Shown: positions 51,131 through 62,550, counted from the first letter of the stretch. The stretch: 64,000 nt of DNA from Gracilaria gracilis (GCA_030374805.1 JARGSG010000194.1:1-64000); one strand, 5' to 3'. Translations and numbers: made by a program. The notes: generated by a model not told the origin, from the sequence alone.

Positions 51131-52868
51131 TCACGAAAGATCTCGTTCTTGCGCCTTTTTGTTCGCATATGCAAAAGTCCATTCGTCTAAATAAATTACG
51201 GAACCACACATTTGCACATATTCGCATCCTGTTTGCATCATTGTAGAATATCCTGGATATCGACAACGCTGTATTTCCTCATCATCCTTAGACGCACGCA
51301 ATATAACTCCCACAAGAACCACTCAAATCAAGTTCAACGCGTATCATAAAAATGGGCCATGCTCACAACGAACCAGACCAGTCATGCCTGCTTGCTTTTC
51401 ACTTTGGTTGACGAGAAAAGGAGCAGTTCGAGGAATACGAGCATAGGACGCAATATCTAGAATACATCTGTTTGCCACAGAAATGGCTTTTGTGGCGGAC
51501 AACAAACAGTTCCAATCCTGACCAAGAATTTTACCAGCAATGTCTGGGATAATTCAGTATACTCCAAGATCTAGAACATGGAAAGAATCCAAGCCCGATG
51601 TCTCGTAAAGAAGAAATGGCGCGGTTCCAAGACCACGAAATGCGGCAAGCGCTGGAGGATACTCATGCGTGCTTTGTTCTAGAAGGGAGGTCCTGGCCTC
51701 ATGCAGAATCTGTTTCGCGTCTTTGGTTAATGCTCGTGTCGGTTCTGCGGCTGGTAACTTTTTTCTAGCGCAAATCAATTGATTGCGAACCGTTGTTGTC
51801 ACATCTCGTTTGGTAGGTTGTACATCGTTCACTTCGAAGTGAGCAATGTTTGGATTTTCGTCATGGCTATTTGATTCTTTAGAGATTGGTGACTTAAAAC
51901 GCGTGGTGCATAATGTACCGTCTGCGTAACTGTCTGCACCCTTCAAGCAAAAGAAGGCCCTTTCTTGCGGTTGATCTGTGACAATCATAGAGATTCTCGG
52001 GATAATCATGGTTCCGCCTGCTACAACGCCGGACATGGAAGCATGAATAAGGTCCTTAAATGCAAGGAAGAGGAACCTTTGAAACAACTGAAGTCGCTCT
52101 TTTCGCAGTTCTGTCATTGAAGCTTCTTGGCCATCGGAATCTATACATGGGGCAATTCCTACTTCATGCCACAGACGTGACCTTCCTTTCAAGTTACTGA
52201 AGCGGAGGCGGAGTGTGCTCGCGCTCTGCGTGCCAGAGTTGGCCAGTATCGTCCCATCGCAGTACACATCAACAGTTACAATTTTCATGTGTCCTGGTAC
52301 TTCTTCGTGATACCTGCGCACAACATCTGAGTCCCACGGGGATGAATACACCCTATCTGTGCCATTGCGTCGCACAAAAAACGCTTCTATTCCAGATGAA
52401 CCGCCTACCATTTTTATTTCTGTGATCAATAAGTTCAGGGAAGAGCGGAATACTCCTGTTTCGTTGTTGCCATATGCCGTACCAATCAATGCTTTCATCC
52501 ATCCATCTTGACGAAATTTATGTTTTCGTACGCGCTCCACATATTTCGAGAAAGAATCCGGCGACTTGAAGTGACTCCCAATGTGTCGCATGGGCCCTGG
52601 ATTGTATTTCTCGATGTTGAATATCATCTGTGTTTCTTTCGCGGCATCCGCAAGTGGCATCTGTTTTTCGATACAGTGGTTCACGAGAATTGAACAAGCC
52701 GGATGGATCTCCATTTCTGGCTCTTGAACCTCCGAGATACGCGGGAAATATGACAAATTGAGGTATTCAACAGCAGTAAAGGAAATACGTGAAAAATATC
52801 TGATGCAAAACTGTTGTGCAACGTTCAACAATGCGGTGGTCACCAAGAGGGACGAAAAGTCATATTTT
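51131..52868 (-). pseudogene. Putative CMC/Plavaka-like DNA transposase, degenerate
   Basis: A 440-aa frame on the minus strand contains a series that resembles the core of CMC-superfamily (Plavaka/EnSpm-like) transposases: VTVDVYCDGTILANSGTQSA (Asp-x-Thr), KGRSRLWHEVGIAP, ERLQLFQRFLF and the second acidic motif PRISMIVTDQPQERAFFCLKG followed by a Cys-rich piece. It ends FHVLDLGVY at a TGA (51556-51554). The same frame continues with the expected IIPDIAGKILGQDWN, so this stop is a decay product. Further fragments reach about 51131. A 44-bp intron-like sequence (GTAAGT...TTTTCAG, 52912-52869) precedes the frame. Superfamily assignment is from pattern memory and moderate at best. Confidence 0.5.
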
Positions 52869-52912
52869 CTGAAAATTTTAAACAATCAACAAAGTCGTGA
52901 AGTGTAACTTAC
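52869..52912 (-). other. Candidate 44-bp intron before the transposase frame
   Basis: On the minus strand GTAAGTTACAC begins and AATTTTCAG ends the segment, with an AT-rich, pyrimidine-containing middle. It would join upstream sequence to the transposase frame at AAA TAT GAC. Confidence 0.45.
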
Positions 52913-53407
52913 GTGTGTTCTACACGGTTCAAAAGTAAGTCACCCAGTCGAGTTCTGCAACTTGACCTTTACGAGTCAAGAACTTTCAATAACACTGTAA
53001 CCATATTTTGGTTTTTGAAAGCGTAAATCAAATACTTTGTGTAGCTGTAGACGACTTAGGTAGTGCAAAAATTGTCAACTCAATCGTTCAAATTACGGAG
53101 ATATAATCAAGTCGACTTTTCCACTTTCCTCCAAATTGAGCTGTTTTGTTCATATTCATGCAAGTTTTTCTGCTTTTTCTCTTATAATTTATGGATTAAT
53201 GTTCTCTTATCTTATACTACAAGAAATTATTATCAAGAACACATAATTAACGTTACTTGAAACACAAAAGATTTCCTTGAATACGCAGCTCTACTTTTGC
53301 AGTTTGTAACTTAACCTCGTAAGTTAACCTCAACATCACCGGGTTAAGAAAGGCTATCTTACAGTAAGCTATGGTGCAAGCTGGCTTTCCCACGAAAATT
53401 ACTTTCA
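52913..53407. other. Non-coding part of the putative CMC element
   Basis: No ORF of note. It lies between the transposase and the nested TIR element. Confidence 0.35.
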
Positions 53408-54182
53408 ATTTACTGGAAAGAGCGGTAAATCGAACATTTTCTAAATTTGTTTTCTACTGTACCTGTAACGCGTATGTCACCAAATGTGACAGCTGCGTAC
53501 AAAATACACTGTAAGCTTCAGATGTCGACGTATACAGTAGCTACTTTCATTTCTTTCGTTGAAAGTCACACATGTCGACCATGGCATCTTCGACATGAGG
53601 CACGGTAGATGCAACATGTTGCAAGTTATCTTGAAATTCGTCTGCCTACTACATCGACCAAACGGAAGTAGGTTTAGATTATGTTGCATATTTTGGATTA
53701 TGTAAAAGATAAAAAGTGGAATAGTCTAGCTTTATTAGTTTTCGAGCTCAGAAAGTAGGTAAAAATGGCGATGTAAGTTGCGAAAAATAGCGATATCTGC
53801 GATATATAGCGGTGTTTACTTCGGCGTACTTCTGGAAACTATTAAGCTTTATCTCTCGAGTTGTAGATAACCTTGTACTACGTTGGTCACTCTAATAAAA
53901 TATGCTTTGTTCACAAATAGAGAATGAAAGCTCAACGAGCTACGGAGGTTTTGTTTTCGTTGAAACCCGTACCAAAGACATCGTAAGATGTCGATAATTT
54001 TGCGGAACATGTTGCTGTGTGTCTGACAGACAGCCATGCTAATAGGTGGAACAACGCACCAGAAATGTAAAAGTGCTTTTTCGAGCTAGTCTAGATTTAG
54101 AACTGTAGATCTAGATTACGTCACAATTTTTAACGTTGAGTACAAGCTCTGGATGTGCGATTTACCGCTCTTCCCTGTAAAT
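53408..54182. mobile_element. TIR element of about 775 bp, non-autonomous
   Basis: Ends are inverted repeats of about 28 bp: ATTTACTGGAAAGAGCGGTA at the left (53409) and the complement of ATTTACAGGGAAGAGCGGTA at the right (to 54182), continuing as AATCGAACAT and AATCGCACAT. No target duplication is certain. The body encodes nothing recognisable. It separates the zinc-finger ORF at 54279 from the transposase ORF, so it may be a later insertion in that element. Confidence 0.65.
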
Positions 54183-54278
54183 AATTCCTTTTTTCATGGA
54201 GGTCACGCTGTCGCACACCACACGAACAACAATGCTTTTGGTATTATATTTGTATGCATACAACATAAAATTCTTGAC

Positions 54279-54635
54279 TTATCCGATTTTCCCGCGTCTC
54301 CCCATGTAAACAGAGACTGACGAGTCATTAAAGTTGTCAAAGAACGAAAACACATCCTTCGACACGGGAGCTTGAGTCACAGGGCCATGGAAATGACTTT
54401 CAGTTTGGTCGTGACATGTCCCTTCAAAAACAAACTGGTAGCATTCGCCCACTTCGAATGAGTTTATGTTATGGTCCTCATTTTCTGACAATACAGGTGC
54501 TGCGGATGGAGTTATTTCGGAGTCACATGGACGTTGAACGGAAGCCATTCTCTTCCGTGCATGCGACCTTTTCACATGACGATGAAGGTTAACTGCGACT
54601 GTGAAAACGCGGCAGCATATTCTGCACTTGTGCAT
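54279..54635 (-). CDS. Single C2H2 zinc-finger protein or N-terminal part of the CMC-like transposase
   Basis: The ATG at 54635 starts directly with one C2H2 finger (MHKCRICCRVFTVAVNLHRHVKRSH). The frame also extends up to ATG 54722, but that extra part is hydrophobic and unlike a zinc-finger lead. An acidic and aromatic tail follows (NSFEVGECYQFVFEGTCHD). Plavaka-type transposases often begin with such a finger, and the transposase frame lies on the same strand 1.4 kb downstream with an inserted TIR element between. A shared origin is therefore likely but unproven. It could also be an independent small gene. Confidence 0.5.
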   Translation of the reverse strand: MHKCRICCRVFTVAVNLHRHVKRSHARKRMASVQRPCDSEITPSAAPVLSENEDHNINSFEVGECYQFVFEGTCHDQTESHFHGPVTQAPVSKDVFSFFDNFNDSSVSVYMGRRGKIG

Positions 54636-54722
54636 TTTTCTTGTAGTTAACATAAACAGCCACGAGCGAAGGAATGAAGAAGAAACAGAAACGATTAGGA
54701 GCATGGACCCGATTACATACAT

Positions 54723-55089
54723 TACGCCATTCTTCCGCGTTGCGGTGGAAAGAAACTGTTACTGAATCATTGGGAACACGCATGAAATTGGAAATTGGTG
54801 GTACCGAAACGAATGGAAAGCGACGAAACGAAAAAATACAAACAAGACATAACTAAGGAACAAGTTCTTCTTCTGCACCGATGATGTAGTCACCCGCACC
54901 TAGACTGTGTATACGCTATCATTTTCTTGAACAACGTTTGTCTCCACTGTCGCATGTAAAAACATGGGGATTTGCAAACGATCATGAGGCCAGAGCGGCG
55001 ATCATGTACGCGCAAAGAGATCGAAAGTCTCAAAAGAGAACGCAAACGATTCTCCCCAGGAACGAATTGCCTCACGTAACACCGCAACG
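54723..55089. other. Intergenic, nothing recognised
   Basis: Short ORFs only. It may hold the promoter of the spliced gene that follows. Confidence 0.35.
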
Positions 55090-56655
55090 ATAACTGGTAG
55101 CGAACCTCCCCTCCCGGCGCTTCCAAACCTTTCAAAACAGAATGCTTCCAACTCAGATCCAGGTACAGGGACAAATTCAACGCCTACGGCTGGTAATATT
55201 ATTACAGGCAGGGATACGGCGAGTTCTGTACACACGATTCCACAACGTAATGTCCCCGTTGCTAAGGGTGGGGCCTCAATTGCTTCCCGTGGTTTGTCAC
55301 CTACTCCGAAAAACAGAACTACTGCTTCAGCAGCTCAGAAGAAAAGTAGAACTGACGCTATTCAGGCGTCAATGTCGCAGTCGAATGAGAACTTTTCGAG
55401 GTCGGTAGCAAGCATAGAAAACTTGACAACTGCTGTAAAACACTCAAGTGAGGTCCACACTGAGCAAGTGAGTGCGTTGAGAGTAGACATGAAACAGTTA
55501 ATGGAGCAGCTCATTCGCGAAACATCTACAGGATTGGAGAAGATCTACGGGGTATTACGAAAACCCCAGAAGCCCACAACAGCTGAAGCAGACTCCAACA
55601 CATTATTAATACATGTAAGTTCATGAAGCAGAACCTTTAGAGAACAAAGATGACGTACTGACCTGCACTATATATACATGGAACAAAACTGAAGAAGGCC
55701 GAATTACTTCACGTACGTTTTCTATTTCAGAACGCTTAAGCTATGTGAAAATAGAAATGCTATTTCTAACATTTGCACTTCGCTCTCCAGGAATATGTTC
55801 GCTACATGTGCTGCCTTGAGTTTCTAGCAACAGATAGAGGGTAAGAATTGTTTAACATCACTACCGAAGCGGATACTGGAGATTATGAAGAGGTGTACCT
55901 ATCGAAGTCTTGGCTTGGTAAGGGTGCTTTTTTTATCGCCGGGGAGTCTGAAGCGCAAGGTTTTCTTCGTTCAGAATTAACTGTACCTAAACGAAAAGGG
56001 GGCTCTACTATTATATCACTGTCATCGTATGCTTCGAGAGGACAAAGCAGAGCTCATGAGAGTATTTGAAAGTCAATGGTATATCTTTTCTTGCTTATTT
56101 GTTCCAAACGTTCTGAGCAAATGCTAACCTGTGAGCAGTTCTCCGCCTTTTTCAACTCATTGCCTGTATTCTGTCCACTGCATAGTCGATCGAAATCCAC
56201 TGACGTTGCGAGAAAGGAATACGCCGCAAAAATTTTGAAGACAGGAGAACATAAATGCGAAGTCCGATTTAGGGACGCATGGGCATCAGCGTGTTACGCG
56301 TCTGCACGAGAAGCGCTTGCGACTGCAAAGTCCGCTCTGGAAAACATGAAGGGTCATGAGTTAGCGCAGTTACTTACAGCACTACCCGTGGGCTCACTAC
56401 AAATGGACCATCGCAGATGAACTTGTACGCAGTTGGATTTGTGGCGGTGAAGGTATGTGTTTAACGTTGGACACCATTGTTTACAAAGAAATTCTCTCTA
56501 ACGGCGGTTTCTCTTTGATAGATAACGAAATCTGTTCAGGGAATTTGTGGTGTACGGGCTGGAGGAATGAACAAGTCTCATGCTCTTGCTTGGGCGAAAA
56601 AAGTATTGGAACTTAATCGACTTATGACAGATAGTAATAATCTGGACGAGTATTA
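55090..56655 (+). CDS. Probable multi-exon gene of unknown function
   Basis: Several coding-like blocks on the plus strand are separated by intron-like sequence. Block 1 (about 55090-55614) is Ser/Thr/Asn-rich, then helical (SRSVASIENLTTAVKHSSEV, DMKQLMEQLIRETSTGLEKI), a probable coiled coil ending at GTAAGT (55615). Further blocks are EYVRYMCCLEFLATDRG, VYLSKSWLGKGAFFIAGES and REDKAELMRVFESQ. FSAFFNSLPVFCPLHSRSKS then leads to an Ala-rich helix (AWASACYASAREALATAKSA). The last intron is clear: GTATGTGTTTAA...CTTTGATAG, 56453-56521, joining FVAVK to ITKSVQGICGVRAGG and a TAG at 56655. I recognise no family. Exact exon borders are uncertain. It may belong to the neighbouring DNA transposon. 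Confidence 0.5.
56453..56521 (+). other. Intron (69 bp) of the spliced gene
   Basis: GTATGT donor and TTGATAG acceptor keep the frame (GTG AAG / ATA ACG). Confidence 0.6.
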
Positions 56656-57021
56656 GTTGCAGTCATTACAAAAGTGCCACAGTATTTTGGAATCTGTTAA
56701 TGTTTGCAGTGTGCTTAGTCTTGAACAAAAGAAGTTGTTGGATGATATGCGTTGAACTGTTCTTCACTTTTGCATTATAACTATACGGAAATGTGGAGGT
56801 GTGGGCGCAAGGTTTTTTTCTTAAGCTTTCTAACTGATTTCTCCGTGTACCTGTTCGGGCTACCAGTGTACCTACAAGGAGCGCAACAATTGCCTGTACC
56901 TTTTAAAGTAGTTGTAGCTAGTGAGTTTACGTGCCGATTCACGGTACAGAGTTCCACTTCGTTATGTTTTACTGGTACTGTGCTATAGGTACGTGCGGTT
57001 GGAACGTTAGGTTGGTATCCA
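56656..57021. other. Intergenic, nothing recognised
   Basis: A short plus-strand ORF (56752-56988) has a hydrophobic start but no ATG or domain support. Confidence 0.35.
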
Positions 57022-57190
57022 TACATTAGCGAAGGTATAAACGGAAACCAGATCGTAATCATCTAAATGCTAAATATAACAACTAATTATAGCTTGATTC
57101 TGGTCAACGAAAGTAAGTGATAGCTTCAATAACGTAATTGAATTTTGGAGGACGTGAAAACGTGTGTCACAGCAGATTTTGCATCCGTGG
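57022..57190. repeat. Dispersed repeat, family R3, copy 2 (possible copia LTR part)
   Basis: Nearly identical to 16369-16536. It lies 70 bp beyond the 3' end of the copia pol ORF, the place where an LTR is expected. On the minus strand it starts GGATGCAAAATCTGCTGTGA. Confidence 0.6.
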
Positions 57191-57260
57191 TGTGAGAGGA
57201 GGGCGCTGGCTGGGTTTTACTTTGATCTCGCTTGTCGTGCGCCTAAGTATCTCTTGACTC

Positions 57261-58875
57261 TTACTGTAATGTTTGAAGTTTCGGGAAAATGCAATGCGGC
57301 AAGGTTGTGGTGAATGTTTGACAGTCCCCGGTTGGCGCATTGCATTTTGCGTATGGGGGCGGGGTAACGTTCATTCTGTGTCGAAGTTGCCTGAATCTAT
57401 CACGATGAAGCGGCTTAGTAAGGATGTCCGCAAGCATGTCGTTCGTTGGTATTCGATGGAGCTGTATGCTGTTGTTTGCCAGGTGGTGTTGGAGGTAGTG
57501 GCATCGAATGTCTATGTACTTTCTTCGTTTCGTAATCGCCTGGGTTTCCGCAATAAGGACAGAGCTTTGATTGTCTATGAAGTGCGGTGCTGCCGTTGGT
57601 AGTTTGGTTTTGGCTGATTCAAGAAGCTTTCGTAACCACGATGTGTGTTGCGTTGCGGCCGTTGCGGCTATATATTCGGCTTTGGTTGTCGATAGTGTGA
57701 TAACCGATTGATTCTTTGATAACCAGGATATTGGAGTGGCGTTGATGTTGTGAAGGTTGCCTGTTATCGACTTTCTGTCTTTAGCGTTAGCAAAATCCGC
57801 GTCACTGTATACTGCAAGTTTGTCTGTTTCGTTTGGATTTTGGATGGGTTTGTATAGAAGACCGTATGTTTGTGTTCCTTGCATGTAACGAAGCAGTGTT
57901 TTGAGAGCTTGAAGATGGTGCTCTTTTGGTGTAGCCATGTGCTGTGCTAGACGGTTGGCTGCGTAGTTCAGATCCGGCCGTGTACTGTCTGTGACGTATC
58001 TTATTTCTCCGAGAATCTGCCTGTATCGGGTTGCTTCCTGTGGCGAGAGTGGCTGTGATTTCGATGAGTGATCTATATGCTTGAAGCTACTGTATGGGGT
58101 GGCTGAAGGGTTGCACTTATCTAAATTCGTCTGCTTCAGTATTCTGGCGGTGACGTCTGGCTGGGAGATGTGAACAGCGCCTGTGTCATCGTGTTGTATC
58201 GTCCAGTTTAGAAACCTTGAAGGGGCCCCTAGTCGTTTGATTTTGTACTTGGTCAGTAGCTGGTTGTACAGCTTGTCAATTAAGGACTTGGTGGAGGCCA
58301 GAACCAAGAAATGATCTATAGTAGTGCTTACAACTGAAAATGTTCCGTCGGACTCGGTTTTAGTGTAAAGAAAAGGGTCGTGCTCTGATGCGGTGTAACC
58401 TAATTTGGATAGGTGTTGTTGAAGTCCGTGGTTGTAATAGTACGCTGCAGGTAGGGAGCCGTAGAGGTTGCCTTTCAGAAGGCCAAATCTGCTGTTGTGG
58501 CGATATGAGCCGTCGAATCTGAACATTCGTGGTACGTACACTGGCTTGTCATGTTCATAATTTTCGTGCAGGTAGGCTGACTTGATATCGAAGTGTTCGA
58601 GTGGGAGGCCCATGCTTGCATGTAGTGCTAGTAGCATGCGTTGTGTGCTAAGGTCTGCTATGTACTTTGTTGTGTGTTTGGGATTGTAGTGCAATCCTGG
58701 CTTCATTAGGTCTCCGCGTAAGTTGCATCTGGCTTTGCGTTGATTGATGTTGCCGTTGGCGTCTCTTTTGTACCGATATACCATAATCAGTGGTATGATT
58801 GATGCTTTTGGCGGTTGAAAAGTGGATGGGAGCCATTGGATGCTTGTGTGCGCGTCTATATTGTCTATGATAGTT
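57261..58875 (-). pseudogene. Ty1/copia reverse transcriptase and RNase H, 5' part missing
   Basis: The frame is open from a TGA at about 58876 (NIDAHTSIQWLPSTFQPPKA) to its natural end near 57261. RT motifs are YRYKRDANGNINQRKARCNL, GLPLEHFDIKSAYLHENY with the first Asp, and LLKGNLYGSLPAAYYYNHGL. In place of the second catalytic box (xDD) it has TTIDHFLVLAS, so the second Asp is now His and the enzyme should be dead. RNase H follows (KLAVYSDADFANAKDRKSIT, VITLSTTKAEYIAATAA, DILTKPLHRDRFRQLR). The NLYGSLPAAYYY segment differs from the usual plant and animal copia pattern (LYGLKQA), so this is a divergent lineage. Integrase, protease and gag are missing; two hairpin elements and gypsy-B copy 2 lie there instead. 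Confidence 0.88.
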
Positions 58876-58944
58876 CCGAATCATGGGCTTGCTGCCATTT
58901 TGCTGCGTCTGGGTAATTCTTGGCTTTTGTCGCCTGGTTCTCAG

Positions 58945-59037
58945 GGAAATATCATTACGGACGGGAAGATATCGATATTTTCCTTCAAGTGAAGGAAAAT
59001 ATCGATATATCCCTTTACGTGCCCGGTATGACATTTC
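58945..59037. repeat. Long imperfect palindrome (hairpin 1)
   Basis: About 93 bp. The inner arms are nearly perfect (GATATCGATATTTTCCTTCA then TGAAGGAAAATATCGATAT); the outer arms (GGAAATATCATTACGG and its partner) are imperfect. It breaks the copia ORF upstream of the RT. Possibly a fold-back element. Confidence 0.75.
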
Positions 59038-59117
59038 CGTTACTCTCACGTGAGGACGACCATCATACAGTGCTCACATTTCGATATTTGCCCCGAGAAC
59101 CAGGACGACGACAAACA
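59038..59117. other. Spacer between the two hairpins
   Basis: Contains TCACGTGA near 59047. No coding content recognised. Confidence 0.3.
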
Positions 59118-59239
59118 GGTTATCAACGTGGCACTCGAGCGCGATATGAGCCCTCGGGAGGGTTATTTTCCCGAGGCGCAGCCGAGGGAAAATAACACTC
59201 CCTCGGGCTCATATCGCACGCTCGTGCCAGTTAATAACC
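59118..59239. repeat. Long imperfect palindrome (hairpin 2)
   Basis: 122 bp with arms of about 53 bp and a short loop: GGTTATCAACGTGGCACTCG at the left, its inverted partner CGTGCCAGTTAATAACC at the right, and matching GCGATATGAGCCC/GGGCTCATATCGC inside. Likely a fold-back or MITE-type element. Confidence 0.75.
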
Positions 59240-59375
59240 CTTATGCGTTGGATGGGCGGGTGGCGGCGTGTCTAGGATACTGTTATTTGGTCTGGAGGTG
59301 GCGTGTTGCGATTCGTTGTGGCTTTGAAGGCTGTTGTGGTTCGGGCGGTAGGATCGCTTGTCCTATGATATGGTG

Positions 59376-60148
59376 TGAAGTGTAGTGCAACGCCCTCTTA
59401 TGGAGGTTTCTGACTACTTAGTCATATTACGACCTGTCGGGCGGTTGCTCCAAATGGGAGTATGTGAATAGTAACAACCACTGTAGTGGAAAGGACAAGT
59501 GGGACACGGTTGAACCAGGAGGTTGGCCACGTACACTTGGTACGGGCGCCACGGCGCGTGGGTAATTACCACTGGGCGTGGGCCTAATTTAGTTAGTTTA
59601 TTTAATAAGTGTTGGTGCGAGCTCCCTACTTAGCCCGGCGGCGACCTCGCCGCCCTGCACAGTAAAGTTCCCGGAACCAGGGTTGGCTCTATACTTCTTC
59701 GCCTTCGGCGGTCATCGACTATTTCAAGGAGAGAGACTCCGTTGTCTACGGGTAGTGTATCCTCCCTGCGTCACCTAACAGGACCCATTCGTGGGATTGT
59801 TTTCCGCTTGTGTCGCGTTCGACCCTGTACAGGGATAACCCCGGTGTTTACCGTAGCCTTTTTGCCCTTTCCTCTTTTTCCTTCTTTCCATCCCCCGCTC
59901 TCGCGGATTCCTTTTCTCTTTCCCCACTTCCGTGGACTCGTGCCTCTCTCGACGGCACGTTTGCCCACACACGTGTTGCCAACACCGATCCTTGCTCAAC
60001 TCTCTACGCCCGTCGTGACGGCTTGGCCTCGGCTTACACCCAACTTCGTCGTGCCTTGCCAGAGAGGCTCTGTCTGCTTACTACCCTCCTACGGAGGAAG
60101 ATCTCGGACGTCTTCGTGGTGTCTTTCTGCCTCTGGCGTTGCAGTACA
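59376..60148 (+). repeat. Gypsy-B copy 2 5' LTR
   Basis: About 773 bp, starting TGAAGTGTAGTGCAACGCC, similar to the start of the copy 1 3' LTR. It ends GGCGTTGCAGTACA just before the primer site at 60152. It contains a pyrimidine-rich segment (TTTCCTCTTTTTCCTTC) at about 59870. Borders are within a few bases. Confidence 0.7.
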
Positions 60149-60268
60149 AAGTGGTCTCCCGACTTAGAATCGGATATTTGGTTTAACACGTATTCGTGTG
60201 TGTTTTCCCTCTTTGAGGTTTCGTTCCTACTTCTGGAAGTTTCCCGTTGCACGGTTGGTTGAGAAATC

Positions 60269-62550
60269 ATGTCTCGAAAGCCGTCTGAGACGGAAGCTGC
60301 GGTTACTCGCAGTCGTTCCCACAGTGGTGGTGTCGCTGGGGATGATCGGTTCGTCTCACGCATCCCCAGGCGTTCTGGCTCCACACTTGGTGTGAAAAAT
60401 TCGTCCAAGACGTCGGGCAAACAACCGGCGCACAGGACACCCCCCTTGGCCTCGTTGCTTCCTCCTACTGATGCTGCTGGTCCGGCCCCGGCCGTCGCAG
60501 CCGCAGCTCCGTCTGCTACGGCTACACCCGCAGCCGCGGTGGTTCACTCCCATCGAGAGGAGGACAACGTCTCTCAGGGTATAACTCTGGAAGAGCAGTT
60601 GCGTCAGCTGCGCACGGCTCACAACTCCCTTGTGGGGGTGGTCAACATTCTACGCCAACAGGCGGAAGACTCCCCTGCAACGGGTATTTCTGAGGATCTT
60701 CGTACGTTACGGTCCGACGTCAACAAAATGTTGGAGGGCTTTGGCCAACCCGCCACATTCGTAGAAGGAATTCAGGACCGATTTGATGGTGTAAAGACCG
60801 CCTGGAGATGCTGGAGCAAGCCATCTCTATGGATGCTGCCACTCCGGCGGAGCCGGTCGCTGTGTCGCACAGGGCCAAGAACTCGGCACGCGAGAAGAAC
60901 CGCCGCAGGCAGAAGGGACAACAGGACGATCAGGGTTCAGATTCGTCTACTTCGTCGGATGCGGACCCGAACAATTCGGACAATGCTGACTCGTCAGACT
61001 CATCGTCTGAAGAAGACCGTGCTATACGGACGTCACGCTCTAAGTGGTCTGCAGTCACACAAAGTGCGGTTCGTGCTCGTACAAAAGTATGGAAGCACGC
61101 GGGCTTGAAAGTCCTGAAGCCCACCAAACCTCTCTACGAGAAGCTGTTGTCATACCGGTATTACCGTTTGGAAGACTCCTCTTTGGATCGAACACCCCGT
61201 GGTACGGGCAAGGTAAAGGACTGCATCAAACGGATGCAGCTCTCGCTTCGTAACCAGTTGTTTACTGGAGAAGACCCAATCTTGGTGCTAGATTTTCTCG
61301 CCCGCTTCGTCGCGGAAGCCGATATACTCGGGATGATTGAGGGACAGGCCTACATTGCCTTACCGTATTTATTACGTGGTGTGGCCGAGGACCAGTATCA
61401 CTCTGTAAGAGGTTCTTCGCGGGCCTCCGAAGGAGGGGTTACTTGCTGGCCCAAAGCAGTGCAATACCTGCTACGGTCATACGCTACGAATGGTGCCATT
61501 CAGTCGGCGATACTCGCTTTGCGAGACACACGTCAACGCTCAGGCGAGACGGAAACCGATTTTTCGGTACGCCTGAACAAGGCTTTCCACCATTGTGGTA
61601 ATGTCTACCCCGCTACAGAGCGTTGTACGATGTTCATCGACGGACTCGACCCGGCTATCCGGACTTTGGTCGCCCGCTATCTCGAGGAAAGGACGAAGAT
61701 CACCTATCTGGAGCTCATCCAGTATGCAAGAGCCCAAGGCGACTCCCTCCGCGCCAGAGCTCCGAGTTCTCGGTCTAAGTCCGCCAAGGCGTTGTTGATG
61801 GAAACGAAATCCCCATCTCTGTCGCTCGTCGCGGATGAAGCACCTCCGAAGCAGTACGATAACGTCCAGCTCGCCCACGGCGATATCGACTCCATTCCGA
61901 CAACGGACCTCCCGTCGACGACGGATGCCTCCTTCGAGACCGCTCAGGACGGCACCGTGCTTTATGCCGATGCCACCCGAGTCCGCGGGCCTTACATCCC
62001 GTAATCGAACGAAGGAACCCGCTTCCAACGAACAGGATGGCAGGACAGCCGCCCAGCGGGACGTTTCACGGATAACCAAAATGGGACCCTTCGACAGGGT
62101 AGGCAAGCATTGATAGCGCTGATATGCCATCTCTGCTATACCCATGGTCAAACGTCACCCCAGTGCCTTCTCTCCTTGAGAGACCTGGGCAAGTTGACGG
62201 TGAACTATGAGGCCCTCACTCCAGAGGAGAAGCGTTCCGTCCCAATGACGTCGTATCTCCGGGCCAAGACGGACTTCGCCCACGTTGTACCGACAGCGCC
62301 GGCCTACCACCGTGCTGCGGCGCAGCCTGCTCATCCGGTAGCACCGGTACACCGCGTCGTGGACGATCCAAACACCGCTGTTGCGGGACCCAGAGGCCAA
62401 CATGCCCAAGCAATCGTGGTCGAGGAACCTGAGCAGCCGCCGCAGGCGGAAGCCCAGGGAAACTTAACGAGGGAGTCTCCCATTCGGGAGAGACGTCCTC
62501 AGAGCAGAGGCTGCGGACGTCCGAGGCGACGCCGCCTCGCTCCCCGGTGA
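60269..62550 (+). pseudogene. Gypsy-B copy 2 gag
   Basis: ATG at 60269 (MSRKPSETEAAVTRSRSHSG) starts an intact N-terminus with ITLEEQLRQLRTAHNSL. A frameshift near 60800 moves to the frame that carries the acidic Ser/Asp linker and the capsid-like region (KLLSYRYYRLEDSSLDRTP, LPYLLRGVAEDQYHSVRG, FSVRLNKAFHHCGNVYPATE). A TAA at 62002-62004 follows ATRVRGPYIP. The CxxC-type segment LIALICHLCYTHGQTS resumes in another frame at about 62110. Comparison with copy 1 shows which breaks are private to this copy. Confidence 0.8.
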
